Assembly: GCF_009363555.1 (NCBI RefSeq)
Contig: NZ_CP045372.1
Span: forward strand, 3,297,501 to 3,361,500
Direction of reading: 5' to 3'
Source: Sulfitobacter sp. THAF37
Lineage (GTDB): Bacteria > Pseudomonadota > Alphaproteobacteria > Rhodobacterales > Rhodobacteraceae
Length of the DNA stretch: 64,000 nt
Position numbers and translations under genes: made by a program
Notes under the pieces: model-generated
The model's input: the letters and a program-made list of their open reading frames with translations, nothing else
Told to the model about the DNA's origin: nothing
Database searches by the model: none
Shown: positions 37,535 to 46,363 of the stretch, in pieces
Position numbering within the stretch: position 1 is the stretch's first letter
How the letters are laid out: each line of letters opens with the position of its first letter

Positions 37535-39325
37535 ATGATCCGTCTTGTTCTGGCTTTTTGCGCCGCGGCCCTGGTCTTTTCCCCTCCCGTATCCCGCCCC
37601 GTGCTGGCCCAGGCCGCGGACGAGATCGTCTGGGTCCAGATCGAGGCTCAGCCAAGCCTGACCGTCGCCACCGACCGCGCGCGCGCCTATGCTTCCACAT
37701 TGGAAGACGTGAACGGATTTTCCCTTGGCGGGGGCTGGTATGGCATCGCGGTCGGCCCCTACCGGCGCGCGGACGCCGAAGAAGTGCTGCGCAGCTACGT
37801 GCGCGACGGTCTGGTGCCGCGCGACAGTTTCATTCAGCTCAGCATCCGCTTCCGCCAGCAGTTCTGGCCGGTGGGCGCGAACGTGCTGAACAACGGCGTG
37901 ATCGACCCCCCGGCGTCTGTCGCCACCACGCAGGAGGCGCCGACACAGACCACCCCCGCGGAAGAGCCGCTGGCCGAAACGCCCGCCCCGGAACCGGAAC
38001 CCGCCGACGAGACCCTGCAGGAAGCGCGGCAGTCCGAACGCCTGCTCGACGGGCAGGAACGCCGAGATCTGCAGATCGCATTGCAATGGGCGGGCTTTTA
38101 CAACGCCGCCATCGACGGCGCTTTCGGGCGGGGCACGCGGAACTCCATGGCGGGCTGGCAGGAGGCCAACGGCTACGAGGCGACCGGCGTCCTGACCACC
38201 CTGCAACGCGCCGCCCTGCTGAAACAATACAACGCCGTTCTGGACGGGCTTGGCCTGCAAATCGTCCGCGACGAAAAGGCGGGCATCGAGATCATGATGC
38301 CCACCGCCGAAGTGTCGCTTGCCGAGTACGAGCCGCCTTTCGTGCATTACAACAGTGACGGAGATATCGGGGCGCGGGTGCTGCTGATCAGCCAGGCGGG
38401 GGATCAGGACACGCTGTTCGGCCTCTACGACATCATGCAGACCTTGGAAATCGTGCCGCTGGACGGGCCGCGCGACCGCAAGAGCAACTCTTTCGAACTG
38501 ATCGGCGAGAATGGCAGCATCATCAGCCAGACGCAGGTTTCCCTGGAAAACGGGCAGATCAAGGGTTTCACACTGATCTGGCCTGCCGGTGACGAAGAAC
38601 GCCGCCGCCGTGTGATCGCCGAAATGTCCAAAAGCCTGGTACGGCTTCCCGGCGTGCTCGACCCGGCGGAAGGCGCGGGCGAAGAGCAGGCCATCGACCT
38701 CGTGGCAGGTTTGCAGGTGCGGCAACCGCGCATCGCGCGCTCGGGCTTTTTCGTCGACGCCGATGGGGCTGTGGCGACGACCGCCGAAACGGTTCAGGGC
38801 TGCGGTCGGCTGACCATCGACGGCGATACCGAGGCTGACGTGATCGCGCAGGACCGCGACAGCGGCGTCGCAATCCTGAAACCGCGCGAGGCCCTGGCCC
38901 CGCTGGCGGTGGCCGAATTCGGGCTTCAAGCGCCGCGCTTGCAGTCCGAGGTTTCGGTCGCCGGCTTTTCCTACGAGGGTGTCCTTTCGGCGGCCACGCT
39001 GACGTTCGGCACATTGTCGGACGTGCGTGGCCTGCGGGGCGAGGAAACGGTCAAACGGCTTTCTCTTGCCGCGCAGGACGGCGACGCGGGCGGGCCGGTG
39101 TTCGACGCCAGCGGAAATGTCATGGGCATGCTGCTGCCCCGCAGCAGCGGTAGCCAGGAACTGCCGGGGGACGTGAATTTCGCCGTCGACGCGGCGGTGA
39201 TCGCCGATCTGGCCACTGGCGCCGGTCTGACCCTGGATGCCAGTGACCGCACGGGCTCCATCGCGCCTCGGGACCTGCGACTGGCCGCACAGGGCATGAC
39301 CGTCCTGGTCAGCTGCTGGGAGTGA
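37535..39325 (+). CDS. Secreted SPOR/peptidoglycan-binding protein with catalytically dead trypsin-like domain
   Basis: A 596-residue exported protein. Signal peptide (ending LAQA), SPOR-like domain (about 28-110, VWVQIEAQPSL...YGIAVGPYRRADA), a Pro/Glu-rich linker, a PG_binding_1 domain (about 180-230, LQIALQWAGFYNAAIDGAFGRGTRNSM), a middle domain of unknown type, and a trypsin/HtrA-like domain (about 395-570). In that domain all three catalytic positions are altered: TNAHVV is TTAETV (Glu 418), D..DLALLK is DRDSGVAILK, and GDSGGP is GDAGGP (Ala 518). So it looks like a pseudoprotease, perhaps scaffolding at the cell wall. A GTG at 37517 is another possible start. Confidence 0.8.
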   Translation: MIRLVLAFCAAALVFSPPVSRPVLAQAADEIVWVQIEAQPSLTVATDRARAYASTLEDVNGFSLGGGWYGIAVGPYRRADAEEVLRSYVRDGLVPRDSFIQLSIRFRQQFWPVGANVLNNGVIDPPASVATTQEAPTQTTPAEEPLAETPAPEPEPADETLQEARQSERLLDGQERRDLQIALQWAGFYNAAIDGAFGRGTRNSMAGWQEANGYEATGVLTTLQRAALLKQYNAVLDGLGLQIVRDEKAGIEIMMPTAEVSLAEYEPPFVHYNSDGDIGARVLLISQAGDQDTLFGLYDIMQTLEIVPLDGPRDRKSNSFELIGENGSIISQTQVSLENGQIKGFTLIWPAGDEERRRRVIAEMSKSLVRLPGVLDPAEGAGEEQAIDLVAGLQVRQPRIARSGFFVDADGAVATTAETVQGCGRLTIDGDTEADVIAQDRDSGVAILKPREALAPLAVAEFGLQAPRLQSEVSVAGFSYEGVLSAATLTFGTLSDVRGLRGEETVKRLSLAAQDGDAGGPVFDASGNVMGMLLPRSSGSQELPGDVNFAVDAAVIADLATGAGLTLDASDRTGSIAPRDLRLAAQGMTVLVSCWE

Positions 39326-39333
39326 CGCCTGCC

Positions 39334-39373
39334 CCGGGACGGACCGGAACCAGAAGGAACTCCGTCCCGGTTT
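39334..39373 (+). terminator. Terminator after the pseudo-protease gene
   Basis: Ten-base arms CCGGGACGGA and TCCGTCCCGG with a 17-base loop, followed by TTTCC, 8 bp after the stop codon. It also lies before the end of the convergent ThDP-enzyme gene. Confidence 0.75.
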
Positions 39374-39386
39374 CCTGAAACCGAAC

Positions 39387-40988
39387 TCAGGCCGCGAGGT
39401 CCGGCGTCAGATAGATCAGCGTAGGCCCCTCGGCATCGAAGGCCCCGCGCACTGCATCCTGCATCTTGGGCAGGCTGGCGGGCTGCACGGCGCGTGCGCC
39501 AAATGCCTCGGCCAGCTTGATGAAGTCGGGGTTTCGGGCAATCACGGCATTGGGGGCAATCTGCGCCCCCACCATGCTGGCCTCGATCGCACCCAGCTTG
39601 CCGTTGTCCCACAGGATGATCGGCAGGCTCAGGCCCAGCTCCACGGCCACGCCCAGTTCGGCCATCGTGTAATGAAACCCGTAATCCCCCATGATCGCCA
39701 GCGTCGGCTGCCCGCGCCGCGCGACAGCCCCGCCGATGGCTGCGGGCAGCGCATAGCCCAGCGTGCCGAAACCGTAGGGATGGTGCCAATGGCCGGGGCG
39801 GTCCATGTCCCAGGTCTCGGTCGCGGCATAGGCGAACTGGGTCATGTCCGAGTAGATCATCGTGTCGGTCGGCAGACAGGCACGCAGCGCATCGGCGATC
39901 GGCAGGATGCCGGGGTATTCGGTATCCACCTCGCCGCGCCATTTGCCGCGGGCGGCGGCCACGTCCTGTGCGGTCCAGTCGCTCTCGCCGCGCCAGTCCG
40001 ACGTCGCCTCGGCCAGAGACCGAAGCACCGCATCAGCGTCCTGCCGCAGACGAACATCGGCGTTCTGCGCATCGCTCAGCACCTCCGGGTCGAGATCCAC
40101 CCGGATCATCAGGCTTTCATGGCCAAGATGCGCGCGCCAAAGGTCGACCTCGGCCAGTTCCGTGCCCATGGCGATCACGAGATCGGCCCGGGCGATTTCG
40201 GCCAGGCTGCCGGGCCGCGACAGGTAGGACCCGAAGAACAAGGGATAATCGGGCGCGACGATGCCGCGTCCGGCAAAGGTGGTAAAAGCCGCAGCCCCGC
40301 TCTGGCGCAGCACTGTCATCGCATGGGATGCCTCCGTGACGCCACCGCCAAAGACGAAGAGCGGTCGCCGGGCCTTCTTCAGCGCCGCAGATATCACGCC
40401 TGCGTCCTCTTCGGCGCCGACCAAGTGGCCCGCATGGTTCCCGCGCGCCTTCGGTGCCGGGGGCGCAGAGGCTTCGAGCGCCGCAATCGGCACGCTGATC
40501 GACTTGGGGCCCTTGCGCTGCGGGGCGCGAAACTCCTCGAAGGCGCGATCAATCAGCGTATAGGCCGCCTGCGCCGTGCGCGCCTCCTCTGACCAGTCGC
40601 AGACCGTTTCCGCAGCCGCGCGCTGGTCCTTCATCTGATGCAATTGGCCGCGCCGCGCCGCCGTCTCGTCCAGACATGAGGAGATCACCAGCATCGGCAC
40701 GCTGTCGGAATAGGCCTGCCCCATCGGCGTCATGATGTTGCACAGCCCCGGCCCGGTGATCACGTAGGCCACACCGGGCCGCCGCGTCGCGCGGGCGTAA
40801 CCGTCGGCCATGAATCCCGCGCCCTGTTCATGGCGGGCCAGCACATGGCTGATCCCCGCCTCCTCGATCCCGCGGTACATTTCCTGGTTATGCACCCCGG
40901 GAATGCCGAAGATCACGTCGACGCCCCGGTCCTTGAGCATGTGGGAAATCTGTGCGCCAAGCGGGCGGGTCTCTTGGTCGGCAGCCAT
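39387..40988 (-). CDS. Thiamine-diphosphate enzyme, acetolactate synthase-like (2-oxoacid decarboxylase type)
   Basis: A 533-residue ThDP enzyme with the three usual domains: Pyr domain with the catalytic Glu in ARHEQGAGFMADGYAR, a central domain (RPLFVFGGGV), and PP domain with MGDYGFHYTMAELG...WDN metal/ThDP motif. The N-terminal RGVDVIFGIPGVH and the HEQGAGFMADGYAR stretch resemble 5-guanidino-2-oxopentanoate decarboxylase more than biosynthetic IlvB. It starts one base into the trkH stop (TGATG), so it is coupled to trkH. Substrate unproven. The frame stays open upstream through trkH but that is another gene's shadow. Confidence 0.85.
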   Translation of the reverse strand: MAADQETRPLGAQISHMLKDRGVDVIFGIPGVHNQEMYRGIEEAGISHVLARHEQGAGFMADGYARATRRPGVAYVITGPGLCNIMTPMGQAYSDSVPMLVISSCLDETAARRGQLHQMKDQRAAAETVCDWSEEARTAQAAYTLIDRAFEEFRAPQRKGPKSISVPIAALEASAPPAPKARGNHAGHLVGAEEDAGVISAALKKARRPLFVFGGGVTEASHAMTVLRQSGAAAFTTFAGRGIVAPDYPLFFGSYLSRPGSLAEIARADLVIAMGTELAEVDLWRAHLGHESLMIRVDLDPEVLSDAQNADVRLRQDADAVLRSLAEATSDWRGESDWTAQDVAAARGKWRGEVDTEYPGILPIADALRACLPTDTMIYSDMTQFAYAATETWDMDRPGHWHHPYGFGTLGYALPAAIGGAVARRGQPTLAIMGDYGFHYTMAELGVAVELGLSLPIILWDNGKLGAIEASMVGAQIAPNAVIARNPDFIKLAEAFGARAVQPASLPKMQDAVRGAFDAEGPTLIYLTPDLAA

Positions 40989-42436
40989 CAGGCCCTCCAG
41001 AAGCTTATCGTGAACAGGACATAGACGACCATCAGTTCCAGCCGCCCCAGCAGCATGGCGATGATGAGGATCCACTTGGCCGTGTCGTTGAGCGTGCTGA
41101 AATTGCCCGCAGGCCCGATGATGTCGCCCAGACCGGGGCCGATGTTGGCCAGCGCCGCCCCTGCCCCGGACACGGAGGTGACGAAATCCAGACCCGTCAT
41201 GCTGAGCGCGACCGAGATCAGCCCCAGCGTCACCACGAAGAACATGAAGAAGGACATCACCGAAGACAGCACATCCTGCCCGACCGGCCGCCCGTCGTAT
41301 CGCGGTGTGAAAATGCCGTGCGGCGACCGGATCCGTCCCAGCTGCGCCCGGATCGACGCGAAAAGAAGTTGATAACGGAAGATCTTGATCGAACAGGCGG
41401 TCGAGCCCGCGCAGCCCCCGATCAGCCCGATGAAAAAGAACAGCGCGACCGCGAAGGGCCCCCATGTCATGTAATCGACCGAGGCATAGCCGGTGCCCGA
41501 GATGATGGAGGTGATGTTGAACAACGCCTCGCGAAAGCTCTGTTCCACATGGTGCGGAAAGACATGCTGCAATGTCAGCACCATCACCAGAACCAGCACC
41601 CCGATGGTCAGGACAAAGCCGCGCACCTGCGGGTCGCGGTGTAGCGCCAGCGGGTTGCCGTTGATCAGCTGCACGTAGCGCACAAAAGGCATGGCCGCCA
41701 GGACCATGAACAGGCTCGCCACATATTCCGGCGCCCCGGTGAACCGCCCGAACGAGGCGTCGTAATTGGCAAACCCCCCGGTGGAAATCGTGGTAAGCGC
41801 GTGAACGGTCGCGTCGAAGGTGTTCATGCCCAGGGCCAGATAGCTGAGCACGCAGGCCACGGTAAGCCAAAGGTAGATCACCGAAATCTGGGTGGCGATC
41901 TGCCCCGCACGCGGCAGGATTTTTCCGAAGGTATCAAAAGCTTCGGACTTGAAGATCTGCATCCCCCCGACCTTGAGTTCGGGCAGGAACACCATGGCGA
42001 CGATGATGATCCCGATGCCGCCCAGCCACTGCAGGATGCCGCGCCACAGCAGCAGCCCCTTGGGCATCGTGTCGAGCCCCGTCAGCACGGTCGATCCGGT
42101 GGTGGTCAGGCCCGACATCGCCTCGAACACCGCGTTGGTAAAGCTCGACTGCGTCTCGCCCAGCATGAAGGGCAAGGCCCCGAACAGCGGCAGCAGAACC
42201 CAGACGCCGGTGGTCAGAAGAAAGGTCTGCTGGATGGTCAGCCCCTGCTTGACCCCGTTGGCGCAGGCCAGCGCCATCATCCCGCCCGCCGCGGTGGTGA
42301 TCAGCCCCGCTTCGACGAAAACGATGACATGACCGCGCCCCTCGGCGAGGTCGACCAGCAACGGCACGATCATCGCGAGCCCCAGCACCCCCACAAGGAG
42401 GCCGACCACATAACCGACAGGGCGCAAATCCATCAT
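40988..42436 (-). CDS. trkH: Trk-type potassium transporter membrane subunit
   Basis: A 482-residue TrkH/KtrB-type K+ channel-like transporter with four M1-P-M2 repeats; selectivity loops include MSGLTTTGSTVL, TTISTGGFANYDASFG and SVSGAGAALANIGPG, with SIISGTGYASVDY between. It needs TrkA-type regulators, not in this window. Two adjacent ATGs at 42436 and 42433. The stop overlaps the ThDP-enzyme start, an odd partner for a K+ channel. Confidence 0.94.
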   Translation of the reverse strand: MMDLRPVGYVVGLLVGVLGLAMIVPLLVDLAEGRGHVIVFVEAGLITTAAGGMMALACANGVKQGLTIQQTFLLTTGVWVLLPLFGALPFMLGETQSSFTNAVFEAMSGLTTTGSTVLTGLDTMPKGLLLWRGILQWLGGIGIIIVAMVFLPELKVGGMQIFKSEAFDTFGKILPRAGQIATQISVIYLWLTVACVLSYLALGMNTFDATVHALTTISTGGFANYDASFGRFTGAPEYVASLFMVLAAMPFVRYVQLINGNPLALHRDPQVRGFVLTIGVLVLVMVLTLQHVFPHHVEQSFREALFNITSIISGTGYASVDYMTWGPFAVALFFFIGLIGGCAGSTACSIKIFRYQLLFASIRAQLGRIRSPHGIFTPRYDGRPVGQDVLSSVMSFFMFFVVTLGLISVALSMTGLDFVTSVSGAGAALANIGPGLGDIIGPAGNFSTLNDTAKWILIIAMLLGRLELMVVYVLFTISFWRA

Positions 42437-42495
42437 GCGGCAGCGTTGGCGTCTGGCATTGGCGGTGTCAAGCGCACACCCCCGCCGGACATGAA

Positions 42496-42541
42496 AACGG
42501 CCCGGCGTGCGGCTTTTGAGGCGGCACGGCTCCGGGCCGTT
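42496..42541 (-). terminator. Terminator after the DUF1127 gene
   Basis: Ten-base arms AACGGCCCGG / CCGGGCCGTT around a 26-base loop; on the minus strand the 3' arm runs into TTTTC. It lies 25 bp after the DUF1127 stop and before trkH. Confidence 0.65.
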
Positions 42542-42565
42542 GATCTCCGAACCGAAAGGCGTGTC

Positions 42566-42805
42566 TCAGAACGCGTAGAGGTCCTTGAACACATGGTGCA
42601 CGATGTCTTCGCGCTTGATGTTGAGTTTCGCCAGTTCGGCATCTGTCTTGGCTTGCAACGCCGTCACACGGTCGAGCCGCTGCTGGCCGGTGGAGCCTGC
42701 GATCATGGCTTTTCCGAAGGCATCGAAGAACGCACCGGCACGGGCCAGCACCGTTTGGACGGCAGCACCGAAACCGGTTGTGGTCATGGTGGTTTGGTAG
42801 GTCAT
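42566..42805 (-). CDS. DUF1127-type small protein
   Basis: A 79-residue protein. The C-terminal half (RVTALQAKTDAELAKLNIKREDIVHHVFKDLYAF) has the DUF1127 pattern: a helix ending in AELAKLNI followed by RxDI. Such small basic proteins are abundant in alphaproteobacteria and have been tied to stress, RNA turnover and phosphate responses. The N-terminal Thr-rich segment MTYQTTMTTTGFG is not typical. Monocistronic, with its own terminator. Confidence 0.75.
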   Translation of the reverse strand: MTYQTTMTTTGFGAAVQTVLARAGAFFDAFGKAMIAGSTGQQRLDRVTALQAKTDAELAKLNIKREDIVHHVFKDLYAF

Positions 42806-42967
42806 TTTGAAAGTACCTTGATCTCCGTGGTCTCTTCCCTGACCCGTAGATAGACCCGGTCGGCACCCGGTAGTACCGCCATTAACGCATACCCGAACGT
42901 CACGGCTTGCAGGGCTCTGCACTGCAGCATGATCCGGCGCCGGGGCGTGACGCGACCGCGGGATGAC

Positions 42968-42997
42968 AAAAGGCCCGGATCGCGCCCCGGGCCTTTT
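42968..42997. terminator. Terminator after folE2
   Basis: Eleven-base arms AAAAGGCCCGG / CCGGGCCTTTT with an 8-base loop, 22 bp beyond the folE2 stop in the minus direction. T runs on both sides make it usable in either direction. Confidence 0.88.
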
Positions 42998-43018
42998 GAA
43001 ACAGGTGCGCTGAGGATC

Positions 43019-44113
43019 TCAGCCGACGTGGAACAGCGTGTTGAACAGCTTGGGATCAATGCTGGCCATTTCGAACGTCGGCCCTTCCGTCAGCACCGAG
43101 ATCGCGTCATGCGAATGCAGGCTTTCCTGATGGCTGGCCACGATCCGGAAATCGCCGACGCGGGGTTCCTCTTGCAGCTGTTCGCAGAACAACCGCGCGG
43201 CATCCTCGACAAAGATCGGATTGGCGGCGTTCAGCTCTGCAAAGGCCTGTTCGTCCTCGCGCTTGACCATCACCTGGGTTTCGGTCGGCACCGCACGGCG
43301 GCAGGCGTCGATCAGGTCCTCGAACCACAGGCATTGGCGGTCACAGTCGATCACCGCAGAAATCCGCGCGACGGAGCGTTGCGAATGTGGTGTGGCCAGC
43401 TGACCGCGTGTGGCGCGGGCATGTTCGCTGAGTTCCAGCGAACAGGGGCAGGTGCTGGAATAGACATAGTCGAGATGGATCATCTTCTGCCGCACCCCGG
43501 CCTTTTCCACCAGTTCCAGCGCGATGTCGTAGTATTGATACCCCGACAGACCCGACCGAAGGCTTTCGATCTTCACCGGAAATGAAAACCGCATCTGAAT
43601 CCGCGCATCCATGCTGTCGAGATCGGTCTTGTAGTCGTCCAGCGCCCTTTCGATCACCTCGAAACTGAAGGTCTGCTCCGCATGGTTGTAGAAGCTGCGC
43701 ATGATGCGCGACATGTTGATGCCCTTCTTTTCCGCCTCAAGGCTGACGGAGCCTGTGACCGATGTTTCGAGCGTCAGTTCGCCATTGTCGCGGGTGCGAA
43801 AACGGATCGGCAGCCTGAAATTGGAGATGCCCACATGTTGGATTTGCTGACGTGCCCCCCGGATCAGGCTGCTGGGGCCGTTCTGAAGGTCGGGCAGCGT
43901 GGATTTATAGACCTCACCGACCGCAAAATCCTCGGGATAGTCGCGCCGGAACACGGGGTAGTCCGGCGTGTCCGACAAAAGGCGCGACAGTGCCGGATCA
44001 AGATCCGCCATCTCTTGCGCGGTGGCCGTGCTGGCCCAGGCCCGCAGCGTTTCCAGCGCCGTTTCGGCGTCTTTGCGCTCCGGCGCTTTTTCGACTGACG
44101 TAATCGCATTCAT
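43019..44113 (-). CDS. folE2: GTP cyclohydrolase I type B (FolE2)
   Basis: A 364-residue GCYH-IB enzyme making dihydroneopterin triphosphate from GTP, the first step of folate synthesis (folB and folP are also in this window). Metal-binding Cys in SSTCPCSLEL and the C-terminal HSHDA region are present; the N-terminal RGARQQIQHVGISNFRLP is diagnostic. Unlike FolE it can use metals other than zinc and is often Zur-regulated; I saw no convincing Zur box upstream. Confidence 0.96.
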   Translation of the reverse strand: MNAITSVEKAPERKDAETALETLRAWASTATAQEMADLDPALSRLLSDTPDYPVFRRDYPEDFAVGEVYKSTLPDLQNGPSSLIRGARQQIQHVGISNFRLPIRFRTRDNGELTLETSVTGSVSLEAEKKGINMSRIMRSFYNHAEQTFSFEVIERALDDYKTDLDSMDARIQMRFSFPVKIESLRSGLSGYQYYDIALELVEKAGVRQKMIHLDYVYSSTCPCSLELSEHARATRGQLATPHSQRSVARISAVIDCDRQCLWFEDLIDACRRAVPTETQVMVKREDEQAFAELNAANPIFVEDAARLFCEQLQEEPRVGDFRIVASHQESLHSHDAISVLTEGPTFEMASIDPKLFNTLFHVG

Positions 44114-44234
44114 GGCTCAGGCTCCCGTTGTCCTCGCACCTGATACTTAGGGTGCCCTGATCGGATTACCAAGACAGATATGTGATAGGACACATTCCGC
44201 ACCGCCAAACCCGACCGGCCGGCGGCTCAGACCG

Positions 44235-45410
44235 TCACTTCAGCGCCTGCATCAGATCCGCGATCAGGTCGCGCGGGTCTTCCAGCCCGGCCGACAGCCG
44301 CACGAGCCCCGGCGAGATGCCCAGCACGTCTTTCTGCTCCTGCGTCAGGCGCTGATGCGTGGTTGTCGCGGGATGGGTCGCGATGGACTTGGCGTCGGCA
44401 AAGTTGTTCGAGATCGTGATGACCTGCAACGCGTTGAGAAAGCTGAAACAGGCCTCCTTGCCGCCTTTCACTTCGAAGGCGATGACCGTACCGCCCACCG
44501 GCGCCTGCGCCAGGGCCAGCGCCTGCTGCGGATGGGCCTGATGGGTCGGGTAGCGGACACTTGCAATCTTGTCGTGCCCGGACAGCGCCTCGGCCAGTTC
44601 CAGCGCCGTCTGCGCCTGCGCGCGCACCCTCAGGCCCATGGTCTCAAGCGCCTTGAGGTGGGTCCAGGCGGCAAAGGGGTTCATCGCGCCCCCGGTATGC
44701 TTCATGTAGGCCTCGATCGGGCCGCGGATCAGATCGCGCGGGCCGCAGATCGCCCCGCCCAGCATCCGCCCCTGCCCGTCCACATGCTTGGTCGTCGAGA
44801 CGATGGCGATGTCCGCGCCACAGGCCCGGGCATAGGAAAAGACCGGTGTGGCCATGGCGTCATCCGCCAGCACCAGCGCGCCGACCGCATGGGCCGCCTT
44901 GACCACATGGCGGATGTCGACCACTTCGAGCGTGGGGTTCGAGATGCTTTCAAAGAACACCAGCCGCGTATCGGGCCGGATCGCGGCGTCCCAGGCGGCA
45001 TTGTCGGTGCCATCGACCAGCGTGACCTCGACCCCGAAGCGGCCCAGCACGTCCTCCAGCACATAGATGCAGGACCCGAACAGCGCACGCGCCGCCACGA
45101 CATGGTCCCCCGCCTTGAGCAGCGCGGTCAACGCCCCGCTGACCGCCGCCATGCCCGAGGCGCAGGCGAAACAATCCTCATAGCCCAGCAGGTCGGCGAT
45201 CCGGTCCTCGAACATGCGCACGGTGGGGTTGCCGTAGCGCGCATAGATGAACTCGTCCTCGCCCAACGCCTCGAACCGGGCTTCGGCCTGTTCGGCACTG
45301 TCGTAGACGAAGCCCTGGGTCAGGAACAGCGCCTCGCTCACTTCGCCATATTGGCTGCGGCGGGTACCCGCGTGGATCGCGCGGGTGCTGGGGTGCCAAT
45401 CTTTGCTCAT
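44235..45410 (-). CDS. metZ: O-succinylhomoserine sulfhydrylase
   Basis: A 391-residue Cys/Met-metabolism PLP enzyme making homocysteine from O-succinylhomoserine and sulfide. PLP lysine in STTKHVDGQGR; other motifs YARYGNPTVRMFEDRIADLLG, SGMAAVSGALTALL, and HPATTTHQRL near the C-terminus. MetZ rather than MetB is favoured by the overall N-terminus HPSTRAIHAGTRRSQYGEVSEALFLTQGF. A SAM-II riboswitch and terminator-like hairpin lie in its leader. Ribosome site GGAAGGAT. Confidence 0.95.
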   Translation of the reverse strand: MSKDWHPSTRAIHAGTRRSQYGEVSEALFLTQGFVYDSAEQAEARFEALGEDEFIYARYGNPTVRMFEDRIADLLGYEDCFACASGMAAVSGALTALLKAGDHVVAARALFGSCIYVLEDVLGRFGVEVTLVDGTDNAAWDAAIRPDTRLVFFESISNPTLEVVDIRHVVKAAHAVGALVLADDAMATPVFSYARACGADIAIVSTTKHVDGQGRMLGGAICGPRDLIRGPIEAYMKHTGGAMNPFAAWTHLKALETMGLRVRAQAQTALELAEALSGHDKIASVRYPTHQAHPQQALALAQAPVGGTVIAFEVKGGKEACFSFLNALQVITISNNFADAKSIATHPATTTHQRLTQEQKDVLGISPGLVRLSAGLEDPRDLIADLMQALK

Positions 45411-45443
45411 GTTCGTATCCTTCCGGCCCGGCTTGCGGGCAAT

Positions 45444-45476
45444 AAAAAAACTCCAGACGCGGTCAAGCGAAAGGAG
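45444..45476 (-). terminator. Riboswitch-associated attenuator before metZ
   Basis: On the minus strand ACTCC and GGAGT arms, with a further possible inner pairing, are followed directly by a run of seven or more T. It lies just after the SAM-II aptamer and before metZ, as expected for SAM-controlled premature termination. The stem is short, so an additional translational effect is possible. Confidence 0.6.
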
Positions 45477-45487
45477 TCTTTCCTCGA

Positions 45488-45550
45488 CCTTTTAGCGGTT
45501 TTGAAAGGCTGATGCCCCCCGTGGCCCGCAATCCGGTAACAAATCACCAC
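45488..45550 (-). ncRNA. SAM-II riboswitch aptamer in the metZ leader
   Basis: On the minus strand the leader shows the SAM-II (metA/SAM-alpha) core in order: GTGG, TGATTTG, CCGGATTGC, GGGCCAC closing the first helix, a spacer, then CGCTAAAAGG forming the pseudoknot. These are the conserved elements of the H-type pseudoknot that binds S-adenosylmethionine in alphaproteobacteria. High SAM should shut off metZ. The related SAM-V class shares this core and cannot be fully excluded. Confidence 0.88.
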
Positions 45551-45649
45551 GCCGTTGTGCTACTGCGCCGGTCCGCGCAGGTCAAGAGCGACACCTTGGC
45601 ATTCGCCCCAAAACCGGCATGATGACCCGGCGCAGCCAGGAGACACAGC

Positions 45650-46306
45650 ATGACCGCCCCCATCGACCTTTATTACTGGCCCACCCCCAACGGCTGGAAA
45701 ATCTCCATCGCACTGGAAGAGATGAAGCTGCCCTACACGACGCATCTGGTGAACATCGGCGCTGGCGAACAGTTCGACCCCGATTTCCTGAAGATCGCGC
45801 CGAACAACCGGATGCCCGCCATCGTCGATCCGGACGGCCCGGACGGCGCGCCGATCCCGATCTTTGAATCCGGTGCGATCCTGCAATACCTCGCCCGCAA
45901 GACCGGCCTGTTCTGCGGCGACACCGAACGCCAGCGGATCGCCGTGGATCAGTGGCTGATGTGGCAGATGGGCGGGCTGGGTCCGATGGCCGGACAGGCG
46001 CATCATTTCCTGAAATTCGCGCCGAAAAAGGATCCGCCGCAGGACATCCCCTATGCCAAGGACCGCTACCGGGAAGAAACCGCGCGGCTCTACGGTGTGC
46101 TGGACCGGCAGCTTGCGCAGCACGACTATGTCGCCGGCGACTTCGTCTCGATCGCGGATTTCGCGATATGGGGATGGGCGTCGTTGTGGGAAGGTCAGCA
46201 GCAAACCCTGGAGGACAAACCGCATATGGCGCGCTGGCTTGACGCGATGGCGGCGCGCCCCGGTGTGCAGGCGGGCCGGGCCCTGCACGCCGACAAGCGC
46301 AAGTAG
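45650..46306 (+). CDS. Glutathione S-transferase, YfcG/YghU-type
   Basis: A 218-residue GST. Thioredoxin-like N-terminal domain (LYYWPTPNGWKISIALEEMKLPY, NNRMPAIVDPDG, FESGAILQYLARK) and an all-helical C-terminal domain with WQMGGLGPMAGQAHHF and ADFAIWGW. The TPNGWK start of helix 1 is typical of the Nu-class GSTs (YfcG, YghU), which act as disulfide-bond oxidoreductases with glutathione. Divergent from metZ. Precise substrate unknown. Confidence 0.9.
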   Translation: MTAPIDLYYWPTPNGWKISIALEEMKLPYTTHLVNIGAGEQFDPDFLKIAPNNRMPAIVDPDGPDGAPIPIFESGAILQYLARKTGLFCGDTERQRIAVDQWLMWQMGGLGPMAGQAHHFLKFAPKKDPPQDIPYAKDRYREETARLYGVLDRQLAQHDYVAGDFVSIADFAIWGWASLWEGQQQTLEDKPHMARWLDAMAARPGVQAGRALHADKRK

Positions 46307-46363
46307 CCACGGGTATCGCTTGGGTCAAGGAAAACGGGCCGACCTTTCAAACAGGCTCGGGCC

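Noticed and set aside
40989..41870. Upstream extension of the ThDP enzyme frame through trkH
   Set aside because: The region encodes TrkH in another frame; the ATG at the trkH stop gives the normal enzyme length.
44114..44234. Possible Zur box before folE2
   Set aside because: A TGTGATAGGACACA-like partial dyad is present but does not match a known Zur site well enough.
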